From an uncultured Neomegalonema sp. (GTDB lineage: Bacteria > Pseudomonadota > Alphaproteobacteria > Rhodobacterales > Rhodobacteraceae), in the NCBI GenBank assembly GCA_937911325.1, contig CALDSD010000050.1, positions 1-44,535 on the forward strand: a stretch of 44,535 nucleotides of DNA, in the 5' to 3' direction. Of the stretch, positions 15,895 through 27,100 are shown piece by piece (positions within the stretch are counted from its first letter, which is position 1; the number at the start of each line of letters is the position of its first letter). Position numbers and translations under genes: made by a program. Under the pieces are notes generated by a model. That model searched no databases. It was not told where the DNA came from and worked only from the letters and a program-made list of their open reading frames with translations.

Positions 15895-17424
15895 ATGAGC
15901 GACGCTCCAAAACCTGTTGTTCTGTGCATTCTCGACGGCTGGGGATTGCGCGCGGAAACCGAAGGCAACGCGGTCGCGCTCGCGCAGACGCCCAACTATG
16001 ACCGGCTTGTCGCGGAAGCCCCTATGGCGACGCTCAAGTGCAGCGGCGAGGATGTGGGCTTGCCCGAGGGTCAGATGGGCAACTCGGAGGTCGGCCATAT
16101 GAACCTTGGCGCGGGTCGGGTCGTCTGGATGGATCTGCCCAAGATCGACAATGCGATCGCCGATCAATCCCTCGCCGCGCGTCCCGCGCTGACGGCGCAT
16201 ATCGAGAGGCTCAAGACGAGCGGCGGCGCCTGCCATCTGATGGGCTTGCTATCGCCTGGCGGGGTGCACTCGCATCAACGGCATATTGCCGAGCTGGCGC
16301 GTATTGTGTCGACGGCGGGCGTGCCGGTGCGCCTTCACCTGTTTCTAGACGGCCGAGACACGCCGCCCAAGAGCGCTTTGGGGTTTCTCTCGGAGTTTGA
16401 AGCTTCGATCGACGGTCTGCGCGACACCGCCATCGCCACGATTTCAGGACGCTTCTATGCTCTGGACCGCGACAACCGATGGGAACGCGTCCGCATGGCC
16501 TATCAGGCCGTCGCAAAGGCGGTCGGCGGCTGGGCGTCGACGCCCGCTCAAGCGATTGAGCTCGCCTATGAAACCGGGGAAACCGACGAGTTCGTCACAC
16601 CCGTCGCCATCGATGGCTACGACGGGATGAAGGACGGCGACGGGGTTCTGTTCGCCAACTTCCGCGCCGACCGCGCTCGGGAGATCCTTTCGGCCCTCGG
16701 AGATCCAAGATTTGACGGCTTTGAGCGGGATCCGATCGCGTTCTCGGATATGTGCGGCATGGTCGAATACTCCGACCGCCATAACGCGTTCATGTCGGCC
16801 ATCTTTTCGCAGGACACGATCGAGGACACTCTTGGCGCCTGGGTCTCCGCCCAGGGCAAGACGCAGTTTCGCCTCGCCGAGACCGAGAAGTACCCGCATG
16901 TGACGTTCTTCTTTAACGGGGGGGTGGAGGCGCCAAACCCCGGAGAGGAGCGTCACATGCCGCCGAGCCCGAAGGTGAAGACCTATGACCTCCAGCCGGA
17001 GATGTCGGCGCCGGAAGTCACGACCTCGTTAACGACTGCGATCCGGTCTGGGGCCTATGATCTGATCATCGTGAATTACGCAAACCCGGATATGGTCGGA
17101 CACACCGGCGACATTCCCGCCGCGGTAAAGGCGGTGGAGGCCGTTGATCAGGGTCTGGGCGCGGCGATCGGCGCGATCGAATCCGTCGGCGGAGCGATGT
17201 TGGTCACCGCGGATCACGGAAACTGCGAAATGATGATCGATCCCACGACCGGAGCGCCCCACACAGCCCATACCACCGGCGAAGTTCCCATCTTTCTGGT
17301 GAACCGCCCGGAAACGCTCAGACAAGGCGGCCGCCTTGCAGACGTCGCCCCGACGTTGCTGGCGCTGATGAAGCTCCCTCAGCCGTCCGCGATGAGCGGC
17401 GTCAGCTTGTTAGAGGCGCCGTAG
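15895..17424 (+). CDS. gpmI: 2,3-bisphosphoglycerate-independent phosphoglycerate mutase
   Basis: Interconverts 3- and 2-phosphoglycerate in glycolysis and gluconeogenesis; a dinuclear Mn enzyme of the alkaline phosphatase superfamily. The 509-residue product has LCILDGWG with metal ligand Asp14, the phosphorylated Ser64 in GQMGNSEVGH, GLLSPGGVHSH, FLDGRDTPPKS, NFRADRAREI, and the second metal cluster NYANPDMVGHTGD and TADHGNCEMM. Length is right for the family. The envC-like gene starts one base after its stop. In alphaproteobacteria this gene commonly lies between rlmH and the envC-ctpA pair, as here. Confidence 0.98.
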   Translation: MSDAPKPVVLCILDGWGLRAETEGNAVALAQTPNYDRLVAEAPMATLKCSGEDVGLPEGQMGNSEVGHMNLGAGRVVWMDLPKIDNAIADQSLAARPALTAHIERLKTSGGACHLMGLLSPGGVHSHQRHIAELARIVSTAGVPVRLHLFLDGRDTPPKSALGFLSEFEASIDGLRDTAIATISGRFYALDRDNRWERVRMAYQAVAKAVGGWASTPAQAIELAYETGETDEFVTPVAIDGYDGMKDGDGVLFANFRADRAREILSALGDPRFDGFERDPIAFSDMCGMVEYSDRHNAFMSAIFSQDTIEDTLGAWVSAQGKTQFRLAETEKYPHVTFFFNGGVEAPNPGEERHMPPSPKVKTYDLQPEMSAPEVTTSLTTAIRSGAYDLIIVNYANPDMVGHTGDIPAAVKAVEAVDQGLGAAIGAIESVGGAMLVTADHGNCEMMIDPTTGAPHTAHTTGEVPIFLVNRPETLRQGGRLADVAPTLLALMKLPQPSAMSGVSLLEAP

Positions 17425-17425
17425 G

Positions 17426-18676
17426 ATGCGTTTCGTCCTCGCCCTTCTTATGCCCGTCCTGCTCGCGACCCCGCTCGCGGCTCAGAGCGTGGTGGAAGAG
17501 CGGGACAAGGCGGAAGCAGAGGCGCTGACCGCCTCCGAGCGGGCGGCAGCTGCGACGATCGCGCGCGCGCGTCTCGAGCAGGAACAAGCCCTTTACGCGG
17601 AACAACTCGCCGCCCTCGGGCCAAAGATCCAGGCGCGCGAACAGGCTCTTTTCGACGCGCAAGAACGTTTAGACGCCTTGGAAGCAGAGGTCGCAGACGC
17701 GAGTACGCGGCTGCTGTCGACGATAAGGCGCCTCGAAAAGCTGCTTGCGGCGGTCCAACGCGCGGCGCGAGAGCCCACGCCGTCCCTGCTGGCCAACCCC
17801 GACCGTCCCGTCGACGCGGCGCGCAGCGCGATCCTGATGCGAAGTCTCTCGAAACGCCTGCAGCAAGAGACGGCGACAGCCCGCGAGGATCTCGACGTCA
17901 TCGCCAAGGCCAAATCCGAGGCTGCGAAGGTCACCGCGGCCGCGCAGATCGAACTGGACGCCTTACGCTCAGACGAAGACGCCGCCCGGTCCCTGCTGCT
18001 CGAGCGCAAGGACGCCTTGGCGGCGGCGGAAGCCGGCGCGGCCGCCGCCCAGGCGCGTGCGGACGCCCTGAAAGACAAAGCGGACACGCTTGAAGCCTTC
18101 GTGAGTTCTTTGGAACGCGCATCTTTGTACCGGCCTCGGCGGCGACCGCCGCCTCAGGTCGACAGCGTCTACCGCTTGCCGGACGGCGCCACGCGGCTGC
18201 CGCGCGCGAAGCTCCCGCCGTTTGCGACGGCGCGCGGATCCATACTGCGGCCTGTGGCCGGCCGCATCATCGACCCGGAAACGACCCGCTACCCGTCTCG
18301 ACGCGCGGATCCCGGCCTTTACTTCCTCACACGTCCCCACGCACAAGTTATCGCGCCTTGGAATGGGGTCGTGAAATATGCTGGTGTATTTCCTTCTTAC
18401 GGGATGATCGTCATTTTAGAGCCGCAAAGAGACTGGCAAATTGTCATGACGGGGCTCGCGACAGTGAACCGCGGCGTCGGAGACCGCGTTTTAGCTGGTG
18501 AGCCCTTGGGGCGAATGGGTGGACCAGCGCCGACAAGCGACGAGTTTGTGTTCGAGCTTTCAGAAGAGACTCGCTCACTGCGCGAGCGCTTGTATCTTGA
18601 GATTAGACGACAGGGCAAACCGGTGAACCCGCGCCCTTGGATAGACGACGGAACGAAAAAGGTAAGCGGCCTATGA
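17426..18676 (+). CDS. envC: EnvC-like murein hydrolase activator (degenerate LytM domain)
   Basis: The 416-residue product has a signal peptide (cleavage near AAQS, residue 20), a long Ala/Glu/Arg-rich coiled-coil (about 24-235), a Pro/Arg linker, and a C-terminal LytM/M23 domain (about 275-405). In the domain the zinc ligands of active M23 peptidases are missing: Leu-Glu-Pro replaces the central His stretch, and LYLEIR stands where HxH is expected. This is the pattern of EnvC, which activates periplasmic N-acetylmuramoyl-L-alanine amidases at the division site instead of cutting murein itself. It overlaps ctpA by 4 bp (ATGA). A weak point is that no amidase gene is nearby. Confidence 0.85.
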   Translation: MRFVLALLMPVLLATPLAAQSVVEERDKAEAEALTASERAAAATIARARLEQEQALYAEQLAALGPKIQAREQALFDAQERLDALEAEVADASTRLLSTIRRLEKLLAAVQRAAREPTPSLLANPDRPVDAARSAILMRSLSKRLQQETATAREDLDVIAKAKSEAAKVTAAAQIELDALRSDEDAARSLLLERKDALAAAEAGAAAAQARADALKDKADTLEAFVSSLERASLYRPRRRPPPQVDSVYRLPDGATRLPRAKLPPFATARGSILRPVAGRIIDPETTRYPSRRADPGLYFLTRPHAQVIAPWNGVVKYAGVFPSYGMIVILEPQRDWQIVMTGLATVNRGVGDRVLAGEPLGRMGGPAPTSDEFVFELSEETRSLRERLYLEIRRQGKPVNPRPWIDDGTKKVSGL

Positions 18677-20013
18677 AACGAGTGATGATTGCGGCCGGTC
18701 TCGGCGCCATAGCGGGGTTTGCGATCGCGACCTTCGACGAGACCCGTATCGACGCCGTGGCGCAATCAGGCGACGGTTTCCAGTCTCTGACGTTGTTCGG
18801 GGACATCTTCGAACGCGTTCGCGCCCAATACGTTGAAGAGGTTGAAGAAAAAGACCTCGTTGAGACCGCCATCAACGGGATGCTGGCGTCGCTCGACCCG
18901 CATTCGAGCTATCTGCCGCCGCAGTCCTTCGAAGAAATGCAAGAGCAGACCAAAGGCGAATTCGGTGGATTGGGCATCGAAGTCACCATGGAAAACGGCC
19001 TTGTAAAGGTTGTCGCGCCGATCGACGACACCCCAGCGGCTGCGGCCGGGCTCCAGGCGAATGACTTGGTCAGCGAGCTCGACGGCGAGGCCGTTCTCGG
19101 GCTGACGCTGTCAGAAGCGGTTGAAAAGATGCGCGGCCCGGTCGGAAGCGACATCACGCTCACAATCCTGCGTGAAGGCGTTGAAGAGCCGTTCCAGGTC
19201 ACGATTACGCGCGCGATCATCACCATTTACCCGGTTCGGGCTCGGGCGGAGGGCGATATCGCCTATCTTCGCGTCACCACGTTCAACGAGCAGACCTCGT
19301 CGAATTTGGAGAAGAAGATCGCCGACCTCAAAGCCGAGATCGGCGGGGATGGCCCCCGTGGCTACGTGATCGATCTGCGCAACAATCCCGGCGGTCTGCT
19401 GAACCAGGCCATCGCGGTGACCGACACCTTCCTGGAGAAGGGTGAGATCGTTTCGACCCGAGGCCGCGATCCACGCGACGCCGAACGCTACAACGCGACG
19501 CCTGGCGATCTGAGCGAAGGCAAGCCCGTCGTCGTGCTGATCAACGGCGGTTCGGCCTCAGCCTCTGAGATCGTCGCCGGCGCGCTGCAGGACCATCGTC
19601 GTGCGGTGATCATCGGCACGACGAGCTTCGGCAAAGGGTCCGTTCAAACGATCATGCCGTTGAGCAATCGCGGCGCGATCCGTCTGACCACGCAACGCTA
19701 CTACACGCCGTCCGGGCGTTCGATTCAGGCGCTTGGCGTCGAGCCCGACATCCTGATCGAGCGGATCCTGCCTGAGGAGACGGCCGAAGCGGCTGCAGAA
19801 GGGGAGGACGACGCCGCGGCGCGGCGGCGGACCGAGGACTCTCTGCGCAACAGCCTCGGCCGCGAGCTGACGGATGAAGAGAAGCGTCAGCGCGACGAAA
19901 AACATGCTGAGAACGAAGCGCAGCAGCAACTTCGCGACGAAGACAACCAACTCGCCTATGCGTTGGATCTTCTGCGAGGCGTCACAGCCTTCGACGCGCT
20001 GCGGCAGCAATAA
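18673..20013 (+). CDS. ctpA: C-terminal processing peptidase, S41 family
   Basis: Periplasmic serine protease with a PDZ domain that trims or degrades envelope proteins. The 446-residue product has an N-terminal signal/anchor (about 1-20), the LDPHSSYLPP lead-in, a PDZ domain (about 95-180, with GGLGIEV), and the S41 core: RNNPGG, the catalytic Ser296 in NGGSASASEIV and Lys321 in SFGKGSVQ, the usual Ser-Lys dyad with 25-residue spacing. The tail after residue 365 is Glu/Arg-rich and probably helical. The ATG overlaps the envC-like stop; a 12-codon upstream extension is discarded. The pairing with EnvC is common in this class and suggests shared cell-wall function. Confidence 0.96.
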   Translation: MKRVMIAAGLGAIAGFAIATFDETRIDAVAQSGDGFQSLTLFGDIFERVRAQYVEEVEEKDLVETAINGMLASLDPHSSYLPPQSFEEMQEQTKGEFGGLGIEVTMENGLVKVVAPIDDTPAAAAGLQANDLVSELDGEAVLGLTLSEAVEKMRGPVGSDITLTILREGVEEPFQVTITRAIITIYPVRARAEGDIAYLRVTTFNEQTSSNLEKKIADLKAEIGGDGPRGYVIDLRNNPGGLLNQAIAVTDTFLEKGEIVSTRGRDPRDAERYNATPGDLSEGKPVVVLINGGSASASEIVAGALQDHRRAVIIGTTSFGKGSVQTIMPLSNRGAIRLTTQRYYTPSGRSIQALGVEPDILIERILPEETAEAAAEGEDDAAARRRTEDSLRNSLGRELTDEEKRQRDEKHAENEAQQQLRDEDNQLAYALDLLRGVTAFDALRQQ

Positions 20014-20035
20014 GCGTATCATTACTCGAGCGAAG

Positions 20036-20063
20036 CGGGCGGTCCTCTTGGGCCGCCCGTTTT
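20036..20063 (+). terminator. Rho-independent terminator after ctpA
   Basis: A 7-bp perfect stem (CGGGCGG / CCGCCCG) with a 10-nt loop is followed by TTTTC. It lies 22 bp after the ctpA stop and closes the rsfS-to-ctpA run before the next gene. Confidence 0.85.
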
Positions 20064-20149
20064 CATTCGCGCAGCTTCGGGGCGCACAAAGTAACGAAGC
20101 GGTAATGATGTTCGCCTAACGGTAAACGTAGAGAAATCCGCGTAGGCGC

Positions 20150-21343
20150 ATGGCGATGAGCGGCGAAAAGGCAGATACAGGCAAGTCCGCAACGGCGGAG
20201 AGCCGGGCCAGGCCATTTGGCTGGTCCTTTGGGGACATCTGTGTCGTCGGCCTGGCTGCAATCTGCATTGCAATACCGGTCGCTCATGTGATGTCGGACG
20301 CGCGCATTGGACCCGTCGTGAAAGCGCAACGCAGCGTGATTATCAGCGGCGCGGACACACAGACGATCTGGCCGAGCGGCGATACAAAGACCGCAACGCT
20401 GGCCGCGACCCCGCAATGGGCGCAGGCACAGCTGAATCGCGGCAAACGCTTGAGCGCGACGCTGGCGCTTGCGACGGCGGCGACCGAGGTTGAGCTCGAT
20501 GCGGTGCCCCTTTGGTCGCCTCACATCGCCAGCTTGGAGCCGCAACGCGTTTTCGAGGACGACCGCCTTACAGACTACCTGCAACTGGCTTCGATGGAGA
20601 CCGGAGCGATTGGCGCATACCTCCGTGGCGCGCCTCGTTGGGCTCCCCGCCCATCCGAGAAACCGCGGGACATCGTCGTCCAGAGACGGCCGCAGATATC
20701 AATCGTCCTGACCGCCGTCGGCATCAACGAAGACGCCAGTCGCGCAGCGATTGCGCAATTGCCGATCGAAGTCACATTCGCCATCGCGCCCGTCGGCGCG
20801 TCGCCGGGCGATTGGGCGGCGGCCTCTCGGCGCGACGGTCGGGTGACGCTGCTCGAAATGCCGATGGAGCCCCTGAACTTCCCGAGAGTGAACCCGGGAC
20901 CGTTGACGCTTCTGACCTCCGCAGATCCAGACGACAACCTCGATCGACTGCAGCGCGCGATCAACAAAGTCGGGCGGATCGACGGGGTGTCGACCTATCT
21001 CGGCGGGCGCTTCCGAACCAATGTCGCGGCCTTGCGCCCCATCGTGCGAGATCTGCGCGAGCGCGAGATCTTCGTCTTCGAGAATGGCGATGACGACGGC
21101 AGCAAGCTTGGCGCGGTGGCGAACAGCATCGGCGTGCCGATCTCACGCGCGCCAATCCGACTGGACAAGAGCGGCCGCTCGACGGATATCTCGGCGGAGC
21201 TGAAAAAACTCGAGCGTCAGGCGCGACGCGACGGCTTTGCCGTCGGGGTCGCCGTCGCGGTGCCGTCGACCGTCGACGCCCTCGCCGAATGGGCGCGCGT
21301 GATTGAAGACCGGGGGTTCTGGCTGACGCCGCTGCGCCCCTAG
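20150..21343 (+). CDS. Divergent polysaccharide deacetylase family protein (YibQ/DUF610-like), degenerate motif
   Basis: A 397-residue protein with one membrane segment (about 25-48), a variable linker, and a C-terminal domain (about 180-395) of the divergent polysaccharide deacetylase family. Matches include [11 protein letters not shown], the PMEP motif at [24 protein letters not shown] and the final RGFWLTPL. The IDDLG motif that opens this domain in typical members reads VLTAVGINE here, so both acidic residues are replaced, and the NHMGS-like loop reads TYLGGRF. It is therefore probably not a metal-dependent hydrolase. An ATG two codons downstream is an equal start. It is 14 bp upstream of rppH and follows ctpA's terminator. 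Confidence 0.82.
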   Translation: MAMSGEKADTGKSATAESRARPFGWSFGDICVVGLAAICIAIPVAHVMSDARIGPVVKAQRSVIISGADTQTIWPSGDTKTATLAATPQWAQAQLNRGKRLSATLALATAATEVELDAVPLWSPHIASLEPQRVFEDDRLTDYLQLASMETGAIGAYLRGAPRWAPRPSEKPRDIVVQRRPQISIVLTAVGINEDASRAAIAQLPIEVTFAIAPVGASPGDWAAASRRDGRVTLLEMPMEPLNFPRVNPGPLTLLTSADPDDNLDRLQRAINKVGRIDGVSTYLGGRFRTNVAALRPIVRDLREREIFVFENGDDDGSKLGAVANSIGVPISRAPIRLDKSGRSTDISAELKKLERQARRDGFAVGVAVAVPSTVDALAEWARVIEDRGFWLTPLRP

Positions 21344-21357
21344 CATGGGGACCTTGC

Positions 21358-21849
21358 GTGGCTGATCCGATCGATCCTGAAACTTTGCCCTACCGCCCAT
21401 GTGTCGGCGTCATGTTGCTCAACACGGATAATCTCATCTTCGCGGGGCAACGCATCGACAACACCGCCGAGGCCTGGCAGATGCCGCAAGGTGGGATCGA
21501 CGACGGCGAGGAACCGAAAGAGGCCGCTCTGCGCGAGCTTTGGGAAGAAACAGGCGTCGCCGCCGAGAAAGTCGAACTCGTGGCGGAATCGATGGACTGG
21601 ATCCCCTATGACCTTCCGCCGGAACTCTTGGGAAAGATCTGGAAGGGCCGATATCGCGGCCAGAAGCAGAAGTGGTTCGCCGCGCGGTTCCTCGGCTCAG
21701 ACGCCGATGTGAACATTGCGACCGAACACCCGGAGTTCCGCACCTGGAGTTGGATGGGCCCGGAAGAACTGATCGAGGCGATCGTGCCCTTCAAGGTTCA
21801 CGTGTATCGCGAAGTTTTTCGGGAGTTCGATCAGCTCTTGCGACGGTGA
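21358..21849 (+). CDS. rppH: RNA pyrophosphohydrolase (Nudix)
   Basis: Removes pyrophosphate from 5'-triphosphate mRNA and so opens it to RNase E decay. The 163-residue product has the N-terminal [11 protein letters not shown], the Nudix box ([13 protein letters not shown] followed by RELWEETGV) at residues 45-67, and [14 protein letters not shown], the RppH-type segment that distinguishes it from general Nudix hydrolases. It starts with GTG; GGGGA lies eight bases upstream. Length fits the family. It is convergent with atpC, 27 bp away. Confidence 0.95.
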   Translation: MADPIDPETLPYRPCVGVMLLNTDNLIFAGQRIDNTAEAWQMPQGGIDDGEEPKEAALRELWEETGVAAEKVELVAESMDWIPYDLPPELLGKIWKGRYRGQKQKWFAARFLGSDADVNIATEHPEFRTWSWMGPEELIEAIVPFKVHVYREVFREFDQLLRR

Positions 21850-21864
21850 GATCCTCCCACCGTC
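21842..21864. terminator. Hairpin between convergent rppH and atpC
   Basis: GACGGTG / CACCGTC, a perfect 7-bp stem with a 9-nt loop, covers the rppH stop codon and the 27-bp convergent spacer. Neither side has a good T-run. It may serve as a weak bidirectional end for the two converging transcripts. Confidence 0.35.
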
Positions 21865-21876
21865 CGGTCGCTTCGC

Positions 21877-22278
21877 TCAGAGGCCGAGACGGCTCTTGAG
21901 CCCCATGAAGTCGTTGAGCTGTTGGCCGAGAAGCGCCGCCTGGGGGCCCGGCTCAGCGCCGCCGACGAGTTTCTCGGCGTGCGCGATCTTCTCGTTCAAG
22001 AAGTCGGCGGTGACTTCCGACTTTGGCATCGCTTCTTCGGCCAGAAGCGCGGCGGCGGTCGCCGAGACCTCGGCGAAGCCGCCGGTAACGACGAATTCTT
22101 CGCTTTTGCCGTCGGTCATGACCGTCACCACGCCAGGACGCAAGGTTGCGATCAGCGGCGCATGGCCAGGCATCGCGGTCATGTCGCCTTCCGCAGCCGG
22201 TATCGTCACAGCCGTCGCGCTGGCCGAGTGGACCATGCGCTCAGGCGCCACGAGATCGAATTGCATCGTGTCGGCCAT
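21877..22278 (-). CDS. atpC: ATP synthase F1 epsilon subunit
   Basis: Central-stalk subunit of F1 that couples rotation and can inhibit ATP hydrolysis. The 133-residue product has the beta-sandwich N-terminal domain (FDLVAPERMVHSASATAV and TAMPGHAPLIATLRPGVV) and a shorter helical C-terminal part (about 90-133), as in alphaproteobacterial epsilon subunits. GAGGAG precedes the ATG. It is the last gene of the F1 operon, 24 bp after atpD. Confidence 0.97.
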   Translation of the reverse strand: MADTMQFDLVAPERMVHSASATAVTIPAAEGDMTAMPGHAPLIATLRPGVVTVMTDGKSEEFVVTGGFAEVSATAAALLAEEAMPKSEVTADFLNEKIAHAEKLVGGAEPGPQAALLGQQLNDFMGLKSRLGL

Positions 22279-22302
22279 CAGCCGGCTCTCCTCACCCGGT
22301 GA

Positions 22303-23778
<1,476 letters not shown>

Positions 23779-24663
23779 TTAGAGGGCTTCGGCGCCCGAA
23801 ATGATCTCGATGAGTTCTTTGGTGATCGCGGCCTGGCGCGTCCGGTTATAGACCAGCGTCAGTTTGTTGATCATGTCCCCCGCGTTGCGGGTCGCATTGT
23901 CCATCGCCGCCATCCGCGCGCCCTGTTCAGAGGCGGCGTTCTCCAGCAGCGCGGTGAATATCTGCGTCGCAATCGAACGCGGCAACAGATCGGCCAGGAT
24001 CAGGTCTTCCTCCGGCTCGTATTCGTAGGACGCGCCGGCCCCCTTCGCGTCTTCTCCCTCGGGCGCATCGAACTGCGCCGGGATGAGCTGCGACTCCGTC
24101 GGGATCTGGCTGATGACCGACTGGAACTTGTTGAAGAACAGCCAGCAGACGTCGAACTCGCCGGCGCTGAACAGGTTCATGACCTTCTCGGACACTTCGC
24201 GCGCGTGCTCGTATCCGATCCGCTTTGCGCCCGAAAGATCCACGTGATCGATCAGCAGCTCCTCGTAGTCGCGCAAAAGCTGCTCGCGGCCCTTTTTGCC
24301 GACGGTCAGGATCTTGACCGTCTTGCCGTCCGCCAGAAGAGAACGGATCCGCTCACGCGCCAGCTTCACGATCGAGCTGTTGAAGCCGCCGCAGAGGCCG
24401 CGCTCAGCGGTGGCGACGATCAGCAAGTGCACCTTGTCCGATCCGGTTCCGACGAGCAGTTTGGGGGCCGTCGGGCTGTTCTTCGCCGATGACGCAAGGT
24501 TCGCCATCACGGCGTTCATACGATCAGCATAGGGGCGACCCGCTTCCGCAGCGTCCTGAGCGCGCTTCAACTTCGCCGCCGCGACCAGTTTCATGGCCGA
24601 CGTGATCTTCCTGGTCGATTTGACCGAGTCGATCCGCGTTTTGAGGTCCTTGAGGCTCGGCAT
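23779..24663 (-). CDS. atpG: ATP synthase F1 gamma subunit
   Basis: Rotor shaft of F1. The 294-residue product has the terminal helices that enter the alpha-beta ring: [22 protein letters not shown] at the start (residues 4-25) and [15 protein letters not shown] at the end, plus the ERGLCGGFN and [13 protein letters not shown] signatures. A mid-protein acidic insert (about 200-220) is typical of this class. It follows atpA by 96 bp, a longer gap than the rest of the operon, in which I saw no promoter. Confidence 0.98.
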   Translation of the reverse strand: MPSLKDLKTRIDSVKSTRKITSAMKLVAAAKLKRAQDAAEAGRPYADRMNAVMANLASSAKNSPTAPKLLVGTGSDKVHLLIVATAERGLCGGFNSSIVKLARERIRSLLADGKTVKILTVGKKGREQLLRDYEELLIDHVDLSGAKRIGYEHAREVSEKVMNLFSAGEFDVCWLFFNKFQSVISQIPTESQLIPAQFDAPEGEDAKGAGASYEYEPEEDLILADLLPRSIATQIFTALLENAASEQGARMAAMDNATRNAGDMINKLTLVYNRTRQAAITKELIEIISGAEAL

Positions 24664-24759
24664 GCGGCCCTGGTCCCTTCCTGCTTCCCTCGCGCGTCAA
24701 CCTCTGCGCGCCTTTTCAGGCGATGAGGCCGACCCGCGTCCGTTGCGGTGCTCGCGTGC

Positions 24760-26297
<1,538 letters not shown>

Positions 26298-26298
<1 letters not shown>

Positions 26299-26858
26299 CA
26301 CCCGGCCTCTCTCATAGCGTGTTGAAGACTGGACAGTTTCGAGCGGATCGAAGCGTCGATCATCGTACTGCCCATTTTAACGATCAGTCCGCCGATCAGC
26401 TCTGGATCGACGTCCAACTGCAAATGCACTTTCTTGCCAGCCGAGCGCTCCAGCGCCGACACCAGCGTTTCTTTCTGAGCGTCGCTCATCGGTTGAGCCG
26501 ACGTCGCGGTCACGGTGATCTCGCCGCGCTTGTCCGCAACCAGCGTTTCAAACGCCGCAAGGGTCGCAGGCAGCTGGCCGAGCCGGCGATTCTTCGCCAT
26601 CAGCGCGAGCGTGTTCTTGAGCAGATCGCCCAAACCCAACTTATCAGCAAGGGCGGTGGCGGCGGCCTCAAGATCTCCCCGCGAGAACGACGGGTTGGAA
26701 AAACTCGCCACGACGTCCGGCGCACCTTTCAAAGCAGCGCCAAGCGTCGCAACATCTTGCGCGATCGCATCAAGCGCGTCGCCTTCATTGGCGAGATCGA
26801 AGAGCGCCGTCGCGTAACGACCAGGGACGCCAGAAATCATAGCCGCTGTTTCAGACAC
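26298..26858 (-). CDS. atpH: ATP synthase F1 delta subunit
   Basis: Peripheral-stalk cap that ties F1 to F0. The 186-residue product has [11 protein letters not shown] at the N-terminal helix, the [15 protein letters not shown] segment, [17 protein letters not shown] and the C-terminal [25 protein letters not shown] signature. The GTG start giving [10 protein letters not shown] has GGAGAGG three bases upstream; the 40-codon open extension before it is discarded. It heads the F1 operon. The 242-bp spacer to priA behind it probably holds the operon promoter; it contains an 8-bp inverted repeat (GCTCCGCC 26941-26948 / GGCGGAGC 27001-27008) but no clear -35/-10 pair. Confidence 0.96.
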
Positions 26859-27100
26859 GTGCCTCTCCAAAACGTCCGCAGGACCGGACCAGTTATGAGA
26901 TGCGCAGGAGCGCACGAGGTGTAGGAAGATCCTTTTGGATGCTCCGCCTCGCCCCGAAATTCGAGCGGTCGGTAGCATAGCGATTCCGCCTGCGCAATAC
27001 GGCGGAGCGGTTGAGTCGCTTTGGTTTTTGACGCGTTTCGCCGCAGTGCAGCGCCGATATGGGCCTCAGACTGGCCCCTTGCCGTTTAAGATAAAGGCGT

